Below are positions 1-8,997 of a stretch of 64,000 nt of DNA, piece after piece. The first letter of the stretch is position 1. Each line of letters opens with the position of its first letter. Under the pieces are notes generated by a model. That model made no database searches and was not told the DNA's origin. It was given only the letters and a program-made list of their open reading frames with translations. The DNA is taken from NCBI GenBank assembly GCA_025210475.1, contig JAOARW010000089.1, forward strand, positions 34,663-98,662, in the 5' to 3' direction. Source of the stretch: Carboxylicivirga sp. Lineage in GTDB: Bacteria; Bacteroidota; Bacteroidia; Bacteroidales; Marinilabiliaceae. The position numbers were made by a program, and so were the translations under genes.

Positions 1-1
1 A

Positions 2-1384
2 TACCTATTAGCAGCGCACGTTTTGGGGTATGTTGGTGAAATTGGAGAAGAAAAACTCAAAAAAGATAAGTATTACACGCAGGGCGATTACGTTGGTATC
101 AGTGGTATTGAACGAACCTATGAAAACATTCTTCGTGGCAAAAAGGGTGTAAAATACATGATGGTTGATGTGCATGGCCGCGAGAAAGGTGCTTACCGGG
201 AAGGACGCCATGATACGGCAGCAATCTCCGGAAAAAGTATTGCCTTATCCCTCGATATTGAATTACAACAATATGGCGAGCAACTCATGAGAAATAAGGT
301 GGGCAGTATTGTTGCCATTGAGCCGTCAACCGGGGAAATATTAAGCCTGGTATCGGCTCCAAATTACGATCCTTCCTTATTGATTGGCCGCGATCGTTCG
401 GCCAACTATCCAGTTTTAGCCAGCGATTCACTGAAACCACTATTTAACAGGGCCATCCAGTCGTCGTACCCTCCGGGATCGACCTTTAAAACCATTAATG
501 CACTCATTGGTTTGCAAGAAGGAACTTTAAAGCCTTACACAACGCATGAATGCTTTATGGGCTACCACACACGGGCGCTATCCGTTGGTTGTCACCCGCA
601 CGATTCTCCCTTAAACCTATCGCAATCCATTCAACATTCTTGTAACGCCTATTACTGCTACGAATTCAGAAACATACTGGATAACCCGAAATACGAAAAC
701 ATACAAGAAAGCTTTAACGTTTGGAAGGATTACGCTGTAAAGTTTGGCTTTGGCTATAAACTTGGTGCTGATTTTTATAATGAATACAGAGGTTTTATTC
801 CCAATGCTGATTGGTTCGATAAGGTTTATAAGAAAAGCTGGAATTCACTAACTGTTATCTCTTTATCCATCGGACAGGGAGAAATACTTACCACGCCTTT
901 ACAGATGGCAAACATGGCTGCAATGCTGGCCAACCGGGGTCATTTTTTAACCCCTCACATCATTAAAGACATTGAAGAAACAAACATTGACGATCGTTTT
1001 ACCGAGATTCACGAAACCGGAATTGACTTGCAACATTTTGCACCGGTGGTGAATGGAATGGAACTGGCCGTATGGGGTGGCGCCGGTAGTACAGCTCGTA
1101 AAGCGCAAATACCGGATGTGAGTATTTGTGGAAAAACCGGTACTGCGCAAAACCCACATGGAGAAGATCACTCCATATTTATTGCCTTTGCACCAAAAGA
1201 TGATCCACAAATTGCCATAGCTGTATATGTTGAAAACGGTGGATTTGGATCTACCTGGGCGGCTCCAATAGCCAGCTTAATGGTGGAGAAATATTTAAAA
1301 GGCAATATTTCAAAGAATCGTGAATGGCTTGAAAAACTAATGTTAGAAGGAGACTTAATCAATGCCGAACAGAAACTACAATAA
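2..1384 (+). CDS. mrdA: Penicillin-binding protein 2 (peptidoglycan D,D-transpeptidase), 5' end outside window
   Basis: This monofunctional transpeptidase cross-links peptidoglycan during lateral wall elongation, in complex with RodA. The reading frame is open to the left edge: the residues before the first internal start read YLLAAHVLGYVGEIG, a standard PBP2 dimerisation-domain stretch, so the N-terminal membrane anchor lies outside the window. All three penicillin-binding motifs are visible: STFK with the acyl-serine at about nt 479-490, SCN at about nt 638-646, and KTGT at about nt 1133-1144. The gene overlaps rodA by 23 bp, so the two are very probably translated together. The family assignment is secure; only the missing 5' part is unseen. 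Confidence 0.95.
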   Translation, partial: YLLAAHVLGYVGEIGEEKLKKDKYYTQGDYVGISGIERTYENILRGKKGVKYMMVDVHGREKGAYREGRHDTAAISGKSIALSLDIELQQYGEQLMRNKVGSIVAIEPSTGEILSLVSAPNYDPSLLIGRDRSANYPVLASDSLKPLFNRAIQSSYPPGSTFKTINALIGLQEGTLKPYTTHECFMGYHTRALSVGCHPHDSPLNLSQSIQHSCNAYYCYEFRNILDNPKYENIQESFNVWKDYAVKFGFGYKLGADFYNEYRGFIPNADWFDKVYKKSWNSLTVISLSIGQGEILTTPLQMANMAAMLANRGHFLTPHIIKDIEETNIDDRFTEIHETGIDLQHFAPVVNGMELAVWGGAGSTARKAQIPDVSICGKTGTAQNPHGEDHSIFIAFAPKDDPQIAIAVYVENGGFGSTWAAPIASLMVEKYLKGNISKNREWLEKLMLEGDLINAEQKLQ

Positions 1385-2783
1385 AAGCGTCGACTGGATC
1401 ACCGTAGGTTTATACAGTTTACTGGTCATTATTGGCTGGTTAAACATTTATGCTGCGAATTTTAATCCTGAAAATCCGGTCTTCTTCGATACAGATAAGG
1501 AGTATTTTAAACAATTGGTTTGGATCGGCTTTTCGCTGCTCTTTGTGGGAGCCATCCTTATAACAGACAGTAAGTTCTACGTTGAATTTGCTTATATTTT
1601 TTATGGCCTCACACTTCTGTTACTGGTGGTTGTTTTGCTGTTTGGTAAAGAAATAAACGGAGCTAAATCCTGGTTTGAGATTGGTCCAATCCGCTTTCAG
1701 CCTGCCGAGTTGTCAAAGATGGCTACTAATCTGGCTGTTGCCAGAGCATTAAGTCGATATGGCTTTAGTTTTAATAAGTTCTCTGATATATTGAAAGCAG
1801 CAGCTGTAGTGGCATTCCCTATGCTTTTAATTTTACTGCAGAATGATACCGGCTCTGCCTTGGTATATAGTGTTTTTATTCTGGTATTTTACCGCGAGGG
1901 ATTAACTGGTTATGTACTGGGCTTTGGTTTGGTGGCCGTGATCGTTTCTGTTTTTACACTTTTGGTTCCCATTCCAACCATAATGGGACTAATCGCATTT
2001 TTTATTGTTGCCATCCTGTATTATAAAGGAGCGCGAAAGGAGTTGTACCGTGCCATTCTTTTTGGCGCCGGAACAATTTTGCTCGCCTTACTTGCCAATC
2101 GTTTAACAGGTCAGCATTTTGAAATGGCTTTTGTTTTATTACCCGGAATACTTGTGTTCAGCGCAATCATGATTTACACCACTTTAAAAAAACGCATCAA
2201 CAAGTTTGTTCCAACCTACATGCTAATTCTTTGGAGTGCTTTTATTCTTACGCTTTCTGCCGATTATTTTTTCCAAAATATACTTTCAAATTACCAACGT
2301 AACCGAATTGAGGTATTACTCAACCTGAAAGAAGATCCCACTGGCGCCGGGTGGAATGTGAATCAATCAAAGATAGCCATTGGCTCGGGGGGACTAACCG
2401 GAAAAGGTTATTTGCAGGGAACACAAACAAAATTTGACTTTGTACCGGAGCAAAGCACCGACTTTATCTATTGCACGGTTGGCGAAGAATGGGGCTTTTT
2501 TGGTTCATCACTTGTAGTCATCTTATTTTTAGCCTTATTGATACGATTAATTTATTTGGCCGAGAAACAACATTCTACTTTTTCGCGGGTTTATGGCTAT
2601 GGTGTTGCCGCCATTTTTTTCTTTCACTTTGCCATTAACATTGGCATGACCATTGGCCTGGCACCGGTCATTGGTATTCCTCTGCCCTTCTTTAGTTATG
2701 GAGGCTCATCGCTATGGGGATTTACCATGTTACTGTTTATATTTTTGAAGCTGGATATTAATCGAAATGAGCTCATTCGTTAA
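1362..2783 (+). CDS. rodA: Rod shape-determining protein RodA (SEDS peptidoglycan glycosyltransferase)
   Basis: RodA is a polytopic SEDS-family enzyme that polymerises lipid II into glycan strands and works with PBP2 in the elongasome. The sequence is almost entirely hydrophobic segments. It carries the SEDS regions EQSTDFIY, with the catalytic-type Asp, and the C-terminal signature IPLPFFSYGGSS. At 473 residues it is about 100 longer than the E. coli protein; the extra length lies in additional hydrophobic segments in the middle (about residues 180-310), which as far as I know is usual for Bacteroidota RodA. The start lies inside the end of mrdA, consistent with translational coupling. No terminator was seen directly downstream. 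Confidence 0.95.
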   Translation: MPNRNYNKSVDWITVGLYSLLVIIGWLNIYAANFNPENPVFFDTDKEYFKQLVWIGFSLLFVGAILITDSKFYVEFAYIFYGLTLLLLVVVLLFGKEINGAKSWFEIGPIRFQPAELSKMATNLAVARALSRYGFSFNKFSDILKAAAVVAFPMLLILLQNDTGSALVYSVFILVFYREGLTGYVLGFGLVAVIVSVFTLLVPIPTIMGLIAFFIVAILYYKGARKELYRAILFGAGTILLALLANRLTGQHFEMAFVLLPGILVFSAIMIYTTLKKRINKFVPTYMLILWSAFILTLSADYFFQNILSNYQRNRIEVLLNLKEDPTGAGWNVNQSKIAIGSGGLTGKGYLQGTQTKFDFVPEQSTDFIYCTVGEEWGFFGSSLVVILFLALLIRLIYLAEKQHSTFSRVYGYGVAAIFFFHFAINIGMTIGLAPVIGIPLPFFSYGGSSLWGFTMLLFIFLKLDINRNELIR

Positions 2784-2889
2784 AAATCCTTAATATTGAA
2801 AGCGCTTTAACAGTTCTTTTCCTCTAAATTGCTTCAAATGCCTGATATTATTAGGCTTTCGCCCGATTATTATCTGAAAGTTGCAGAAT

Positions 2890-2920
2890 TTTGAATTGTC
2901 ATATTTAATTCTTACTTTTG
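2890..2920 (+). promoter_or_regulatory. Bacteroidota-type promoter of the KamA-like gene
   Basis: TTTG at 2890-2893, a 19-bp spacer and TACTTTTG at 2913-2920 match the Bacteroidota primary sigma consensus (TTTG, 17-23 bp, TAnnTTTG). Transcription would start around 2925, giving a leader of about 145 nt. Confidence 0.75.
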
Positions 2921-3065
2921 CGGCACGTCATTTGTAATGACGATCATTCTGAAACTTTCGGTCATGTTGCTGTGGGAATGGAGGTTAGCAACTCTCAAAA
3001 ATGACCGGTTTTAGATAGTAATCAAATGATTTCGCACAAAATTTGCCGAATCAATAAAAAGGAGA
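2921..3065 (+). promoter_or_regulatory. Structured 5' leader of the KamA-like gene, candidate cis-regulatory RNA
   Basis: The first hairpin is a perfect 7-bp stem, CGTCATT (2926-2932) with AATGACG (2936-2942), right at the predicted transcript start. The second is a two-part stem: CGGTCAT (2959-2965) pairs with ATGACCG (3001-3007), and inside it GTTGCT (2966-2971) pairs with AGCAAC (2987-2992) around a purine-rich loop containing GGGAATGGAGG. The 3' arm of hairpin one (ATGAC) can also pair with GTCAT of hairpin two, so alternative folds are possible. I do not recognise it as a known riboswitch class. Confidence 0.5.
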
Positions 3066-3071
3066 ATGCTT

Positions 3072-4376
3072 ATGAAGTATAAAATTTATGCGCTGCACAA
3101 TTATCGACAAATTCCACAAATAGCAAGGCTTACAGAGGAAGACATTTTCAACATTGAAGTGGTTGGAACGGTATTGCCGTTTAAAACTAACAGTTATGTT
3201 GTTGATGAATTGATAGATTGGGATAACTACAAAGAAGATCCGATCTTTATTCTTAACTTCCCTCAGAAAGGCATGCTTGAAGAAGAAGATTTCAACCACA
3301 TGGCCGAAGTTTTAAGAAGTGGTGCCGATAAAGCAAGCATAAAGGAAGAAGCTAATAAGATCCGTGAAAAGCTCAACCCCCACCCTGCCGGACAAATGGA
3401 ATACAATGTTCCTGAATTGAATGGCGTTAAGCTTACCGGTGTTCAGCACAAGTACAACGAAACCATGCTTTTCTTCCCGGCACAGGGACAAACTTGTCAT
3501 GCCTACTGTACTTTCTGCTTCCGTTGGCCTCAGTTTACCAACATGGACGAAATGAAATTCGCCATGAAGGAAATTGATTACGTCATCGAATACCTGAAGC
3601 AACATCCCGAGATTACTGACCTATTAATTACCGGTGGTGACCCAATGGTAATGAAAGGAAAAATGCTGGACAGCTATTTAACAGCATTAGTTGAAGCCAA
3701 CATACCTCACCTAAAGAATATCCGTATCGGATCAAAAACTTTAGGATTTTGGCCATACCGTTACTTAACTGACAGCGATGCCGAAGAAGTATTGGGTGCA
3801 TTCAAAAAAGTGACTGACGCAGGTATCACACTTGCATTTATGGCTCACTTCAACCACTACCGCGAATTAGAAACAGAAGCGGTACAACAAGCCATTAAAA
3901 AGATTAAGGCAACCGGTGCTCAAATTCGCACGCAGTCGCCATTATTAAATAACATCAATGCCAAGCCAGAAATCTGGTCAACCATGTGGCAAAAGCAGGT
4001 TAGTTTAGGTTTAATTCCTTACTACATGTTTATTGCCCGCGATACGGGTGCTCAGAAATACTTTGGTGTATCTTTGGTTGATGCCTGGCAAATTTTCCAA
4101 CAGGCTTACCAGAAAGTAAGCGGTATCTGTCGTACGGTTCGCGGACCAAGTATGTCATGTACACCTGGTAAAGTGCGTATTGTTGGTGTTACCGAAGTAA
4201 AAGGCGAAAAAGCCTTCTGCCTTGAGTTTATCCAAGGTCGCGAAAGCAACTGGGTAGCTCGTCCATTCTTCGCTCAATACGACGAGAAAGCAAAATGGAT
4301 GGATGATTTAAAGCCTGCATTTGGCAATTCTGAATTCTTCTTCGAGCAGGAATTTTCAGATATGTTTTTAAAGTAG
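3072..4376 (+). CDS. KamA-family radical SAM protein (lysine 2,3-aminomutase-like)
   Basis: This is a radical SAM enzyme of the lysine 2,3-aminomutase family, about 434 residues. The cluster-binding motif is C142-x3-C146-x2-C149 (CHAYCTFC), followed by the SAM-contact ITGGDP at about 187-192. The aminomutase PLP loop normally reads DAPGGGGK; here the matching region is CTPGK (P365-G366-K367), with the aspartate and two glycines missing, so lysine may not be the substrate and PLP use is uncertain. I chose ATG 3072 over ATG 3066 because GGAG at 3061-3064 then sits 7 nt upstream. The gene stands alone, with its own promoter, a long structured leader and a strong terminator. The reaction is unknown; the family call is firm. 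Confidence 0.85.
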   Translation: MKYKIYALHNYRQIPQIARLTEEDIFNIEVVGTVLPFKTNSYVVDELIDWDNYKEDPIFILNFPQKGMLEEEDFNHMAEVLRSGADKASIKEEANKIREKLNPHPAGQMEYNVPELNGVKLTGVQHKYNETMLFFPAQGQTCHAYCTFCFRWPQFTNMDEMKFAMKEIDYVIEYLKQHPEITDLLITGGDPMVMKGKMLDSYLTALVEANIPHLKNIRIGSKTLGFWPYRYLTDSDAEEVLGAFKKVTDAGITLAFMAHFNHYRELETEAVQQAIKKIKATGAQIRTQSPLLNNINAKPEIWSTMWQKQVSLGLIPYYMFIARDTGAQKYFGVSLVDAWQIFQQAYQKVSGICRTVRGPSMSCTPGKVRIVGVTEVKGEKAFCLEFIQGRESNWVARPFFAQYDEKAKWMDDLKPAFGNSEFFFEQEFSDMFLK

Positions 4377-4400
4377 ATCAATAAACAATCCTATACAAAA

Positions 4401-4430
4401 GCAGAACTTCAATAGAGGTTCTGCTTTTTT
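4401..4430 (+). terminator. Rho-independent terminator after the KamA-like gene
   Basis: A 10-bp stem (GCAGAACTTC at 4401-4410 with GAGGTTCTGC at 4415-4424, one G-U pair) with loop AATA is followed by six T. Confidence 0.9.
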
Positions 4431-4458
4431 GTTATATTGCTCAGCAAAAGAAACGAAA

Positions 4459-5034
4459 ATGATTAAACCCTATTTCGAAGAAGAGGATTACAATAATGTT
4501 GACTTTGGCGAAGACGAACTAAGCAAAGGCGAATATGATAATTGCCTGTTTACCAACTGTTCCTTTACCGAAATTTCTTTGTTCGATTTTCAGTTCACCG
4601 AATGTCAGTTTGTTAACTGCGATCTGAGCAATGTCAATATCGCCAACACTATATTCAGAGATGTTCGGTTTAAAGACTGTAAACTGCTGGGACTGCAGTT
4701 CAACGAGTGTCATTCCCATTTCTTTACGGCACATTTCGATACGTGCCAGTTGCGGTTGGCCTCTTTTTATCAACGCAACTTAAAAGGATCAAGCTTTAGC
4801 AATTGCCCTTTGCACGAAGTAGATTTTAGCGAATGCGACCTGAGTAAAGGTCTGTTTACTAATTGCGATTTCAGTCATGCCTTGTTTGACCAAAGTAACC
4901 TGACGAAACTGGATCTTTCGACATGCTATAATTTCACCATCGATCCGGAAAGAAACAAGATTACTAAAGCCAAATTCTCGAAAGATCAATTAATTGGTTT
5001 ATTAGCTAAATACCAAATCACCGTTTCTCCATAA
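4459..5034 (+). CDS. Pentapeptide-repeat protein
   Basis: The protein of 191 residues is built of A(D/N)LxF-like five-residue repeats through most of its length (for example FTNCSFTEISLFDFQFTECQ and FVNCDLSNVNIANT), which fold as a right-handed quadrilateral beta-helix. Relatives include QnrB/MfpA topoisomerase-protecting proteins and many of unknown role; nothing here tells which applies. There is no signal peptide, so it is probably cytosolic. ATG 4459 was chosen because the longer frame begins inside the preceding terminator. It is flanked by terminators on both sides and is therefore monocistronic. Confidence 0.85.
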   Translation: MIKPYFEEEDYNNVDFGEDELSKGEYDNCLFTNCSFTEISLFDFQFTECQFVNCDLSNVNIANTIFRDVRFKDCKLLGLQFNECHSHFFTAHFDTCQLRLASFYQRNLKGSSFSNCPLHEVDFSECDLSKGLFTNCDFSHALFDQSNLTKLDLSTCYNFTIDPERNKITKAKFSKDQLIGLLAKYQITVSP

Positions 5035-5060
5035 AAAGACCGTAGCTAACGGCTTTTTTC
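5033..5060 (+). terminator. Terminator after the pentapeptide-repeat gene
   Basis: AAAAAG(A)CCGT pairs with ACGGCTTTTT with one bulged A, followed by a T run. It starts at the stop codon and ends directly before the next promoter element. Confidence 0.75.
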
Positions 5061-5068
5061 TATCTTTG
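5061..5068 (+). promoter_or_regulatory. TAnnTTTG -7 element for the DMT transporter gene
   Basis: TATCTTTG lies 19 nt upstream of the ATG at 5088, inside the short gap after a terminator. No good -33 TTTG is visible because the hairpin occupies that position. Confidence 0.6.
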
Positions 5069-5087
5069 CGCCATTAAATTAAAAACT

Positions 5088-5978
5088 ATGTCAGAGCGCA
5101 TTAAAGTACTGGGCAGTCTGGTGTTATCAATGATATGCTGGGCCTTTTCCTTCGTCTGGATTAAGCAGGCTTTTGTCTCCTTTGATCCGCTAACTATTGT
5201 GGTGATGCGATTAATCATCAGCGCGGGATTGCTGGCCATTATTTTAAAGCTGCTGGGGCAATTGGTAAAGATGCGTCTGGCCGATCTGAAATGGTTTATT
5301 CTCCTGGCTTTTTTTGAGCCTTTCTTATATTTCATGGGCGAAAGCTTCGGACTCGAATTAGTTTCATCAACAGTAGGTGCTGTAATTGTATCAACCATTC
5401 CTTTATTTGCTCCTATCACCGATAAATTGTTTTTTAAAAGCCGAATTAGCTGGGCCAACATATTGGGTATTTTAGTTTCGTTTGTTGGCGTTTTACTGAT
5501 CATCTTCAAAGAAGATTTCTCCCTGGCCGCACCACTGAAAGGCATTTTACTCGTTTTCCTGGCTGTATTTGCCGCTCTGGGATATTCAGTGGTTTTGAAA
5601 AAAGTACCATCACATTATAATTCGGTGAGCATTATCACCTATCAAAATGCCATTGGCCTAATCTACTTTCTGCCGCTATTTATCATCTACGATATACCCA
5701 AGCTGGGACATAAGCCTTTTACAAGCGATGCCATTTATGCCGTTGTGGCATTAGCCGTTGTGGCATCGTCGCTGGCTTTTATCTTTTTTACCTATGGTAT
5801 GCGGAAAATTGGCATTACCAAAGCCAATGTTTTTGTTAATATGATTCCCGTCTTTACGGCCATTATAGCCTGGCGGGTCTTGGGCGATGTTTTATCATTG
5901 CAGATGATGATTGGAATTGCCATTGTTATCAGTGGCGTGTTTGTTTCACAAATAAAAGTTCGACGACGTGGTGTTTGA
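5088..5978 (+). CDS. DMT-superfamily (EamA) transporter
   Basis: This is an inner-membrane permease of the drug/metabolite transporter superfamily, 296 residues, with about ten hydrophobic segments arranged as two EamA repeats (about residues 8-140 and 150-290). The start of repeat one (MICWAFSFVWIKQAF) and the VSSTVGAVIVST segment are typical. Family members export amino acids, nucleotide-related compounds or drugs; the substrate cannot be inferred here. The 3' end overlaps the next gene by 11 bp, which links transport to a YkgJ-type Fe-S protein only through co-expression. Confidence 0.88.
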   Translation: MSERIKVLGSLVLSMICWAFSFVWIKQAFVSFDPLTIVVMRLIISAGLLAIILKLLGQLVKMRLADLKWFILLAFFEPFLYFMGESFGLELVSSTVGAVIVSTIPLFAPITDKLFFKSRISWANILGILVSFVGVLLIIFKEDFSLAAPLKGILLVFLAVFAALGYSVVLKKVPSHYNSVSIITYQNAIGLIYFLPLFIIYDIPKLGHKPFTSDAIYAVVALAVVASSLAFIFFTYGMRKIGITKANVFVNMIPVFTAIIAWRVLGDVLSLQMMIGIAIVISGVFVSQIKVRRRGV

Positions 5979-6462
5979 TAGAGAGAAACTGGATCAGGAA
6001 GCACGAAACAAAGCAAAAGAAAATAAGGCTTTTTTAGCCAAGCTTAAGAAAAAACGTCCCCGCAATCTGGACGATGAAGCTCAATACCTGCACAACCAGG
6101 TTTTTGAATATACCGATTGCCTGGAATGCGCCAATTGTTGTAAATCCATTAGTCCCATTGTGCTTGATCGCGACATTGATCGCATTGCCAATCATCTGCG
6201 TATGAAACCCAAAGAAGTCATTGAGCAATATTTATTGCTGGATGATGATGGCGATTATGTGTTTCGGGAAACCCCCTGCCCCTTTTTGATGCCCGATAAT
6301 TATTGCATGGTTTACGAAGCGCGTCCGAAGGCCTGTCGGGAATATCCCCATACCGATCGAAAACGTTTTTACCAAATTACCGTATTAACCTACAAAAACA
6401 CATTCATTTGTCCGGCTGCCTTCGATGTGGTTGAAGGTCTGAAGCCCATATTCGATAAATGA
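5968..6462 (+). CDS. YkgJ-family cysteine-cluster protein
   Basis: A 164-residue protein of the YkgJ/CxxCxxCC family (putative Zn or Fe-S binding). It contains CLECANCC followed by CPFLMPDNYC, YEARPKACREYP and a later FICPAA cysteine, the conserved spacing of the family. The molecular role of YkgJ proteins is not established. The start is GTG at 5968, or GTG at 5971, inside the end of the transporter gene; no better ATG exists upstream of the conserved part. It has a basic N-terminus (KLKKKRPRN) and no signal peptide. A paralogue with the same motifs is at 22998-23519. Confidence 0.85.
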   Translation: MVFDREKLDQEARNKAKENKAFLAKLKKKRPRNLDDEAQYLHNQVFEYTDCLECANCCKSISPIVLDRDIDRIANHLRMKPKEVIEQYLLLDDDGDYVFRETPCPFLMPDNYCMVYEARPKACREYPHTDRKRFYQITVLTYKNTFICPAAFDVVEGLKPIFDK

Positions 6463-6510
6463 TTGGTGATCGTACACTATTTTAATATTTTTAGCGTTTT
6501 AGTACTTACG

Positions 6511-7539
6511 ATGAAGAGAAAAACTGTCATACTACTCATTTTTATCATGCTGATATTTGATGCTGGCATACGCGCTCAGCAGGCGGGCAGCAACACCTAT
6601 GACTTTCTGAACCTTACCAATTCGGCTCGGGTTGGGGCTTTGGGAGGCAACCAGGTGGGAATGAATATCGATGACGTCAGTCTGGTTTTTCACAACCCGG
6701 CCAATCTCTCATCCGATCTGAATCAGTCGCTTACATTCAACTATGTGCCTTATGTGGCAGATATTAAAATGACATTTGCGGGTTACGCACACCATATTGA
6801 CCAATTTGGCACCTTTGGATTAAGCATCCATTCCATCAATTATGGAACTTTCGATCGGGCTGATGTGGACGGTAATATCAACGGCACCTTTTCGGCTGCT
6901 GAATATGCCATTAATCTGAGTTATTCCAAAGAATTATCGCCCAAATTAAGGGCCGGAATATCATTAAAACCAATCATCTCCAATCTGGAACAATACAATT
7001 CCTTTGGCTTAGCGGCTGACATTGGTGTTCTTTATCATTCATCCGATAATCTGTTTTCGGCAGGTATAACCTTGAAGAATGTAGGTTCACAGATTACTGC
7101 ATACAATGATACTTACGAGTCGCTCCCCACTGATTTGCAAATTGGAGTTAGTAAAAAGCTGGCTCACGCACCATTTCGCTTTTCACTCACTGCTCAGGAT
7201 TTATTCGATTGGGATTTAAAATACCAGGTTAAGGATGGCAATGACGAGGTTGTTGACGGAGCCGGCAATAGCGGTAATGGTTTTGATCAGTTAATGCGAC
7301 ACATGGTTTTAGGCATCGAGTTAGTTCCTTCAGATAATTTATATGTGGCCATTGGCTATAACCATCGTCGCCGCAAGGAATTAGGCGTCAGCGAAAAGAT
7401 GTCGACAACAGGCTATTCATGGGGCTTTGGCTTCCGTGTTTATAAATTCCATTTTGCCTACGGTTCGGCTCGCTACCATTTGGCGGGTTCATCCAACCAT
7501 TTCAGCATTTCAACCAATCTGGGTAACTTTCGTCGTTAA
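6511..7539 (+). CDS. porQ: Type IX secretion system protein PorQ
   Basis: PorQ is an outer-membrane beta-barrel protein of the type IX secretion attachment machinery, thought to work with PorU, PorV and PorZ in releasing or anchoring cargo with a C-terminal sorting domain. The 342-residue product has a signal peptide ending near AGIRAQ. It then has the PorQ/PorV-type start TYDFLNLTNSARVGALGGN and an NPANLS turn, and afterwards alternating amphipathic strands to the end. ATG 6511 is chosen because it gives a clean signal peptide; upstream in-frame starts add a non-signal extension. It links functionally to the T9SS-sorted protein at 62653-64000. Confidence 0.88.
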   Translation: MKRKTVILLIFIMLIFDAGIRAQQAGSNTYDFLNLTNSARVGALGGNQVGMNIDDVSLVFHNPANLSSDLNQSLTFNYVPYVADIKMTFAGYAHHIDQFGTFGLSIHSINYGTFDRADVDGNINGTFSAAEYAINLSYSKELSPKLRAGISLKPIISNLEQYNSFGLAADIGVLYHSSDNLFSAGITLKNVGSQITAYNDTYESLPTDLQIGVSKKLAHAPFRFSLTAQDLFDWDLKYQVKDGNDEVVDGAGNSGNGFDQLMRHMVLGIELVPSDNLYVAIGYNHRRRKELGVSEKMSTTGYSWGFGFRVYKFHFAYGSARYHLAGSSNHFSISTNLGNFRR

Positions 7540-7632
7540 TAACTAACTGTTTTCATCAGGCTTTTTACAACAATTAAACCCGAATCATCACCTTGATAAT
7601 CCGAGTATAAATCTACATTGATTCCTTCCATT

Positions 7633-8910
7633 CTATTTTTTTCGATAAGGCGAAATAAGGATGCGCAATGACTGATCGCGTGAGAAATAACTCTGTGCCC
7701 AATTAACAAAGACGAAAAAGCGGTTTTTAACGCCGACAATGGCCATTAGATGCACAAACAACCATAAGAACCAGGCAAAAACACCGGAGAACTTAAATGC
7801 CGGCAAATCGGCCACAGCCATGTTTCGACCGATGGTGGCCAAACTGCCTTTATCGGTATATCGGAAGGCTTTCCAGGTATTGTTGGCCTTAAGGTTTCGT
7901 GCCAGGTTTAAGGCTTGCTGTATGGCTACCTGTGCCACCTGCGGATGACCATTGGGATAGCTTTCATCTCCTTCCATAAAACAAGCATCACCAATGGCAA
8001 AAACATTTTCAAATCCGATAACATGGTTGTATTGATCAACAGCCAGACGATTACCACGTACATATAGTTCGGTAGCCAATCCTTTGGTTTGTTGTCCGCT
8101 CACACCGGCCGTCCAGATAAGGTTTCGGGCATATAGGGATTGACCATCAGATAAACTCACTTTGTCATCATCATAATCCTCGATACGCATATTCAAATGC
8201 ACCTCAACACCAAGTTTAGCCAGGTATTGCAAAGCTTTCTGTCCGGCATTATCCGACATGCCATTTAAAACACGAGGCGCTGCTTCATACAGGCAGATTT
8301 TCATCTTACTAAAATCCAACTCGGGGTAATCTTTGGGAAGTACATAACGGCGCATCTCGGCAATGGCGCCAGCCAATTCTACCCCCGTTGGTCCGCCACC
8401 AACAATCACCACCGACATCAATTTGGCCTGCTCCTTAGGATCTTCGGTTAAATTCGCCTTTTCAAACGAGGACAAGATGCGGTTTCGCAGATTAATGGCT
8501 TCTGCCGTACTTTTCATTGGCAAACTGTTTTTCTCCAGTTTATCCGATCCAAAATAGTTCGTATTAACACCATTGGCCAACACCAAATAATCGTAATGAA
8601 TCTCTCCTGCCCCTGTTATAACATACTGATGATCGGTATCGACCGAAAGTAATTCCGTATTACGAAAGTGCAGGTTACTGTGCGTTTGAAAGATTTTACG
8701 CACCGGAAAAGAGATGGAACTAGGTTCGATGCCCGATGCTGCCACCTGGTAAAATAAAGGCTGGAACTGGTGAAAATTTTGCTTATCAATCACCACTACC
8801 TGGTAAGGTGAGCCACTAAGCTTTCTGGCTAGTTTAAGGCCAGCAAAACCGGCTCCAATAATAACAATTCGTTTCTTATTGTTGCGGGGTAAGTTAATGT
8901 TGTTCTCCAT
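7633..8910 (-). CDS. ndh: NAD(P)/FAD-dependent oxidoreductase, type II NADH dehydrogenase
   Basis: NDH-2 is a membrane-associated, non-proton-pumping flavoenzyme that passes electrons from NADH to quinones. The 425-residue protein has an N-terminal FAD-binding Rossmann motif (VIIGAGFAGLKLARKL), the HQFQPLFYQVA segment of NDH-2, a second dinucleotide motif (VVIVGGGPTGVELAG), and GDA in VFAIGDACF. The end (about residues 375-400) is hydrophobic, FAWFLWLFVHLMAIVG, which anchors NDH-2 enzymes to the membrane. It converges with porQ and is the last of a minus-strand series. Confidence 0.92.
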   Translation of the reverse strand: MENNINLPRNNKKRIVIIGAGFAGLKLARKLSGSPYQVVVIDKQNFHQFQPLFYQVAASGIEPSSISFPVRKIFQTHSNLHFRNTELLSVDTDHQYVITGAGEIHYDYLVLANGVNTNYFGSDKLEKNSLPMKSTAEAINLRNRILSSFEKANLTEDPKEQAKLMSVVIVGGGPTGVELAGAIAEMRRYVLPKDYPELDFSKMKICLYEAAPRVLNGMSDNAGQKALQYLAKLGVEVHLNMRIEDYDDDKVSLSDGQSLYARNLIWTAGVSGQQTKGLATELYVRGNRLAVDQYNHVIGFENVFAIGDACFMEGDESYPNGHPQVAQVAIQQALNLARNLKANNTWKAFRYTDKGSLATIGRNMAVADLPAFKFSGVFAWFLWLFVHLMAIVGVKNRFFVFVNWAQSYFSRDQSLRILISPYRKK

Positions 8911-8997
8911 GGTTTGTTTTGCTTTTCCATGAAAACATTAAGGCTAGCGGAAAGTTTAATGATATGAAGAAAAAAATCGTTAATTAATCTTAACAAC

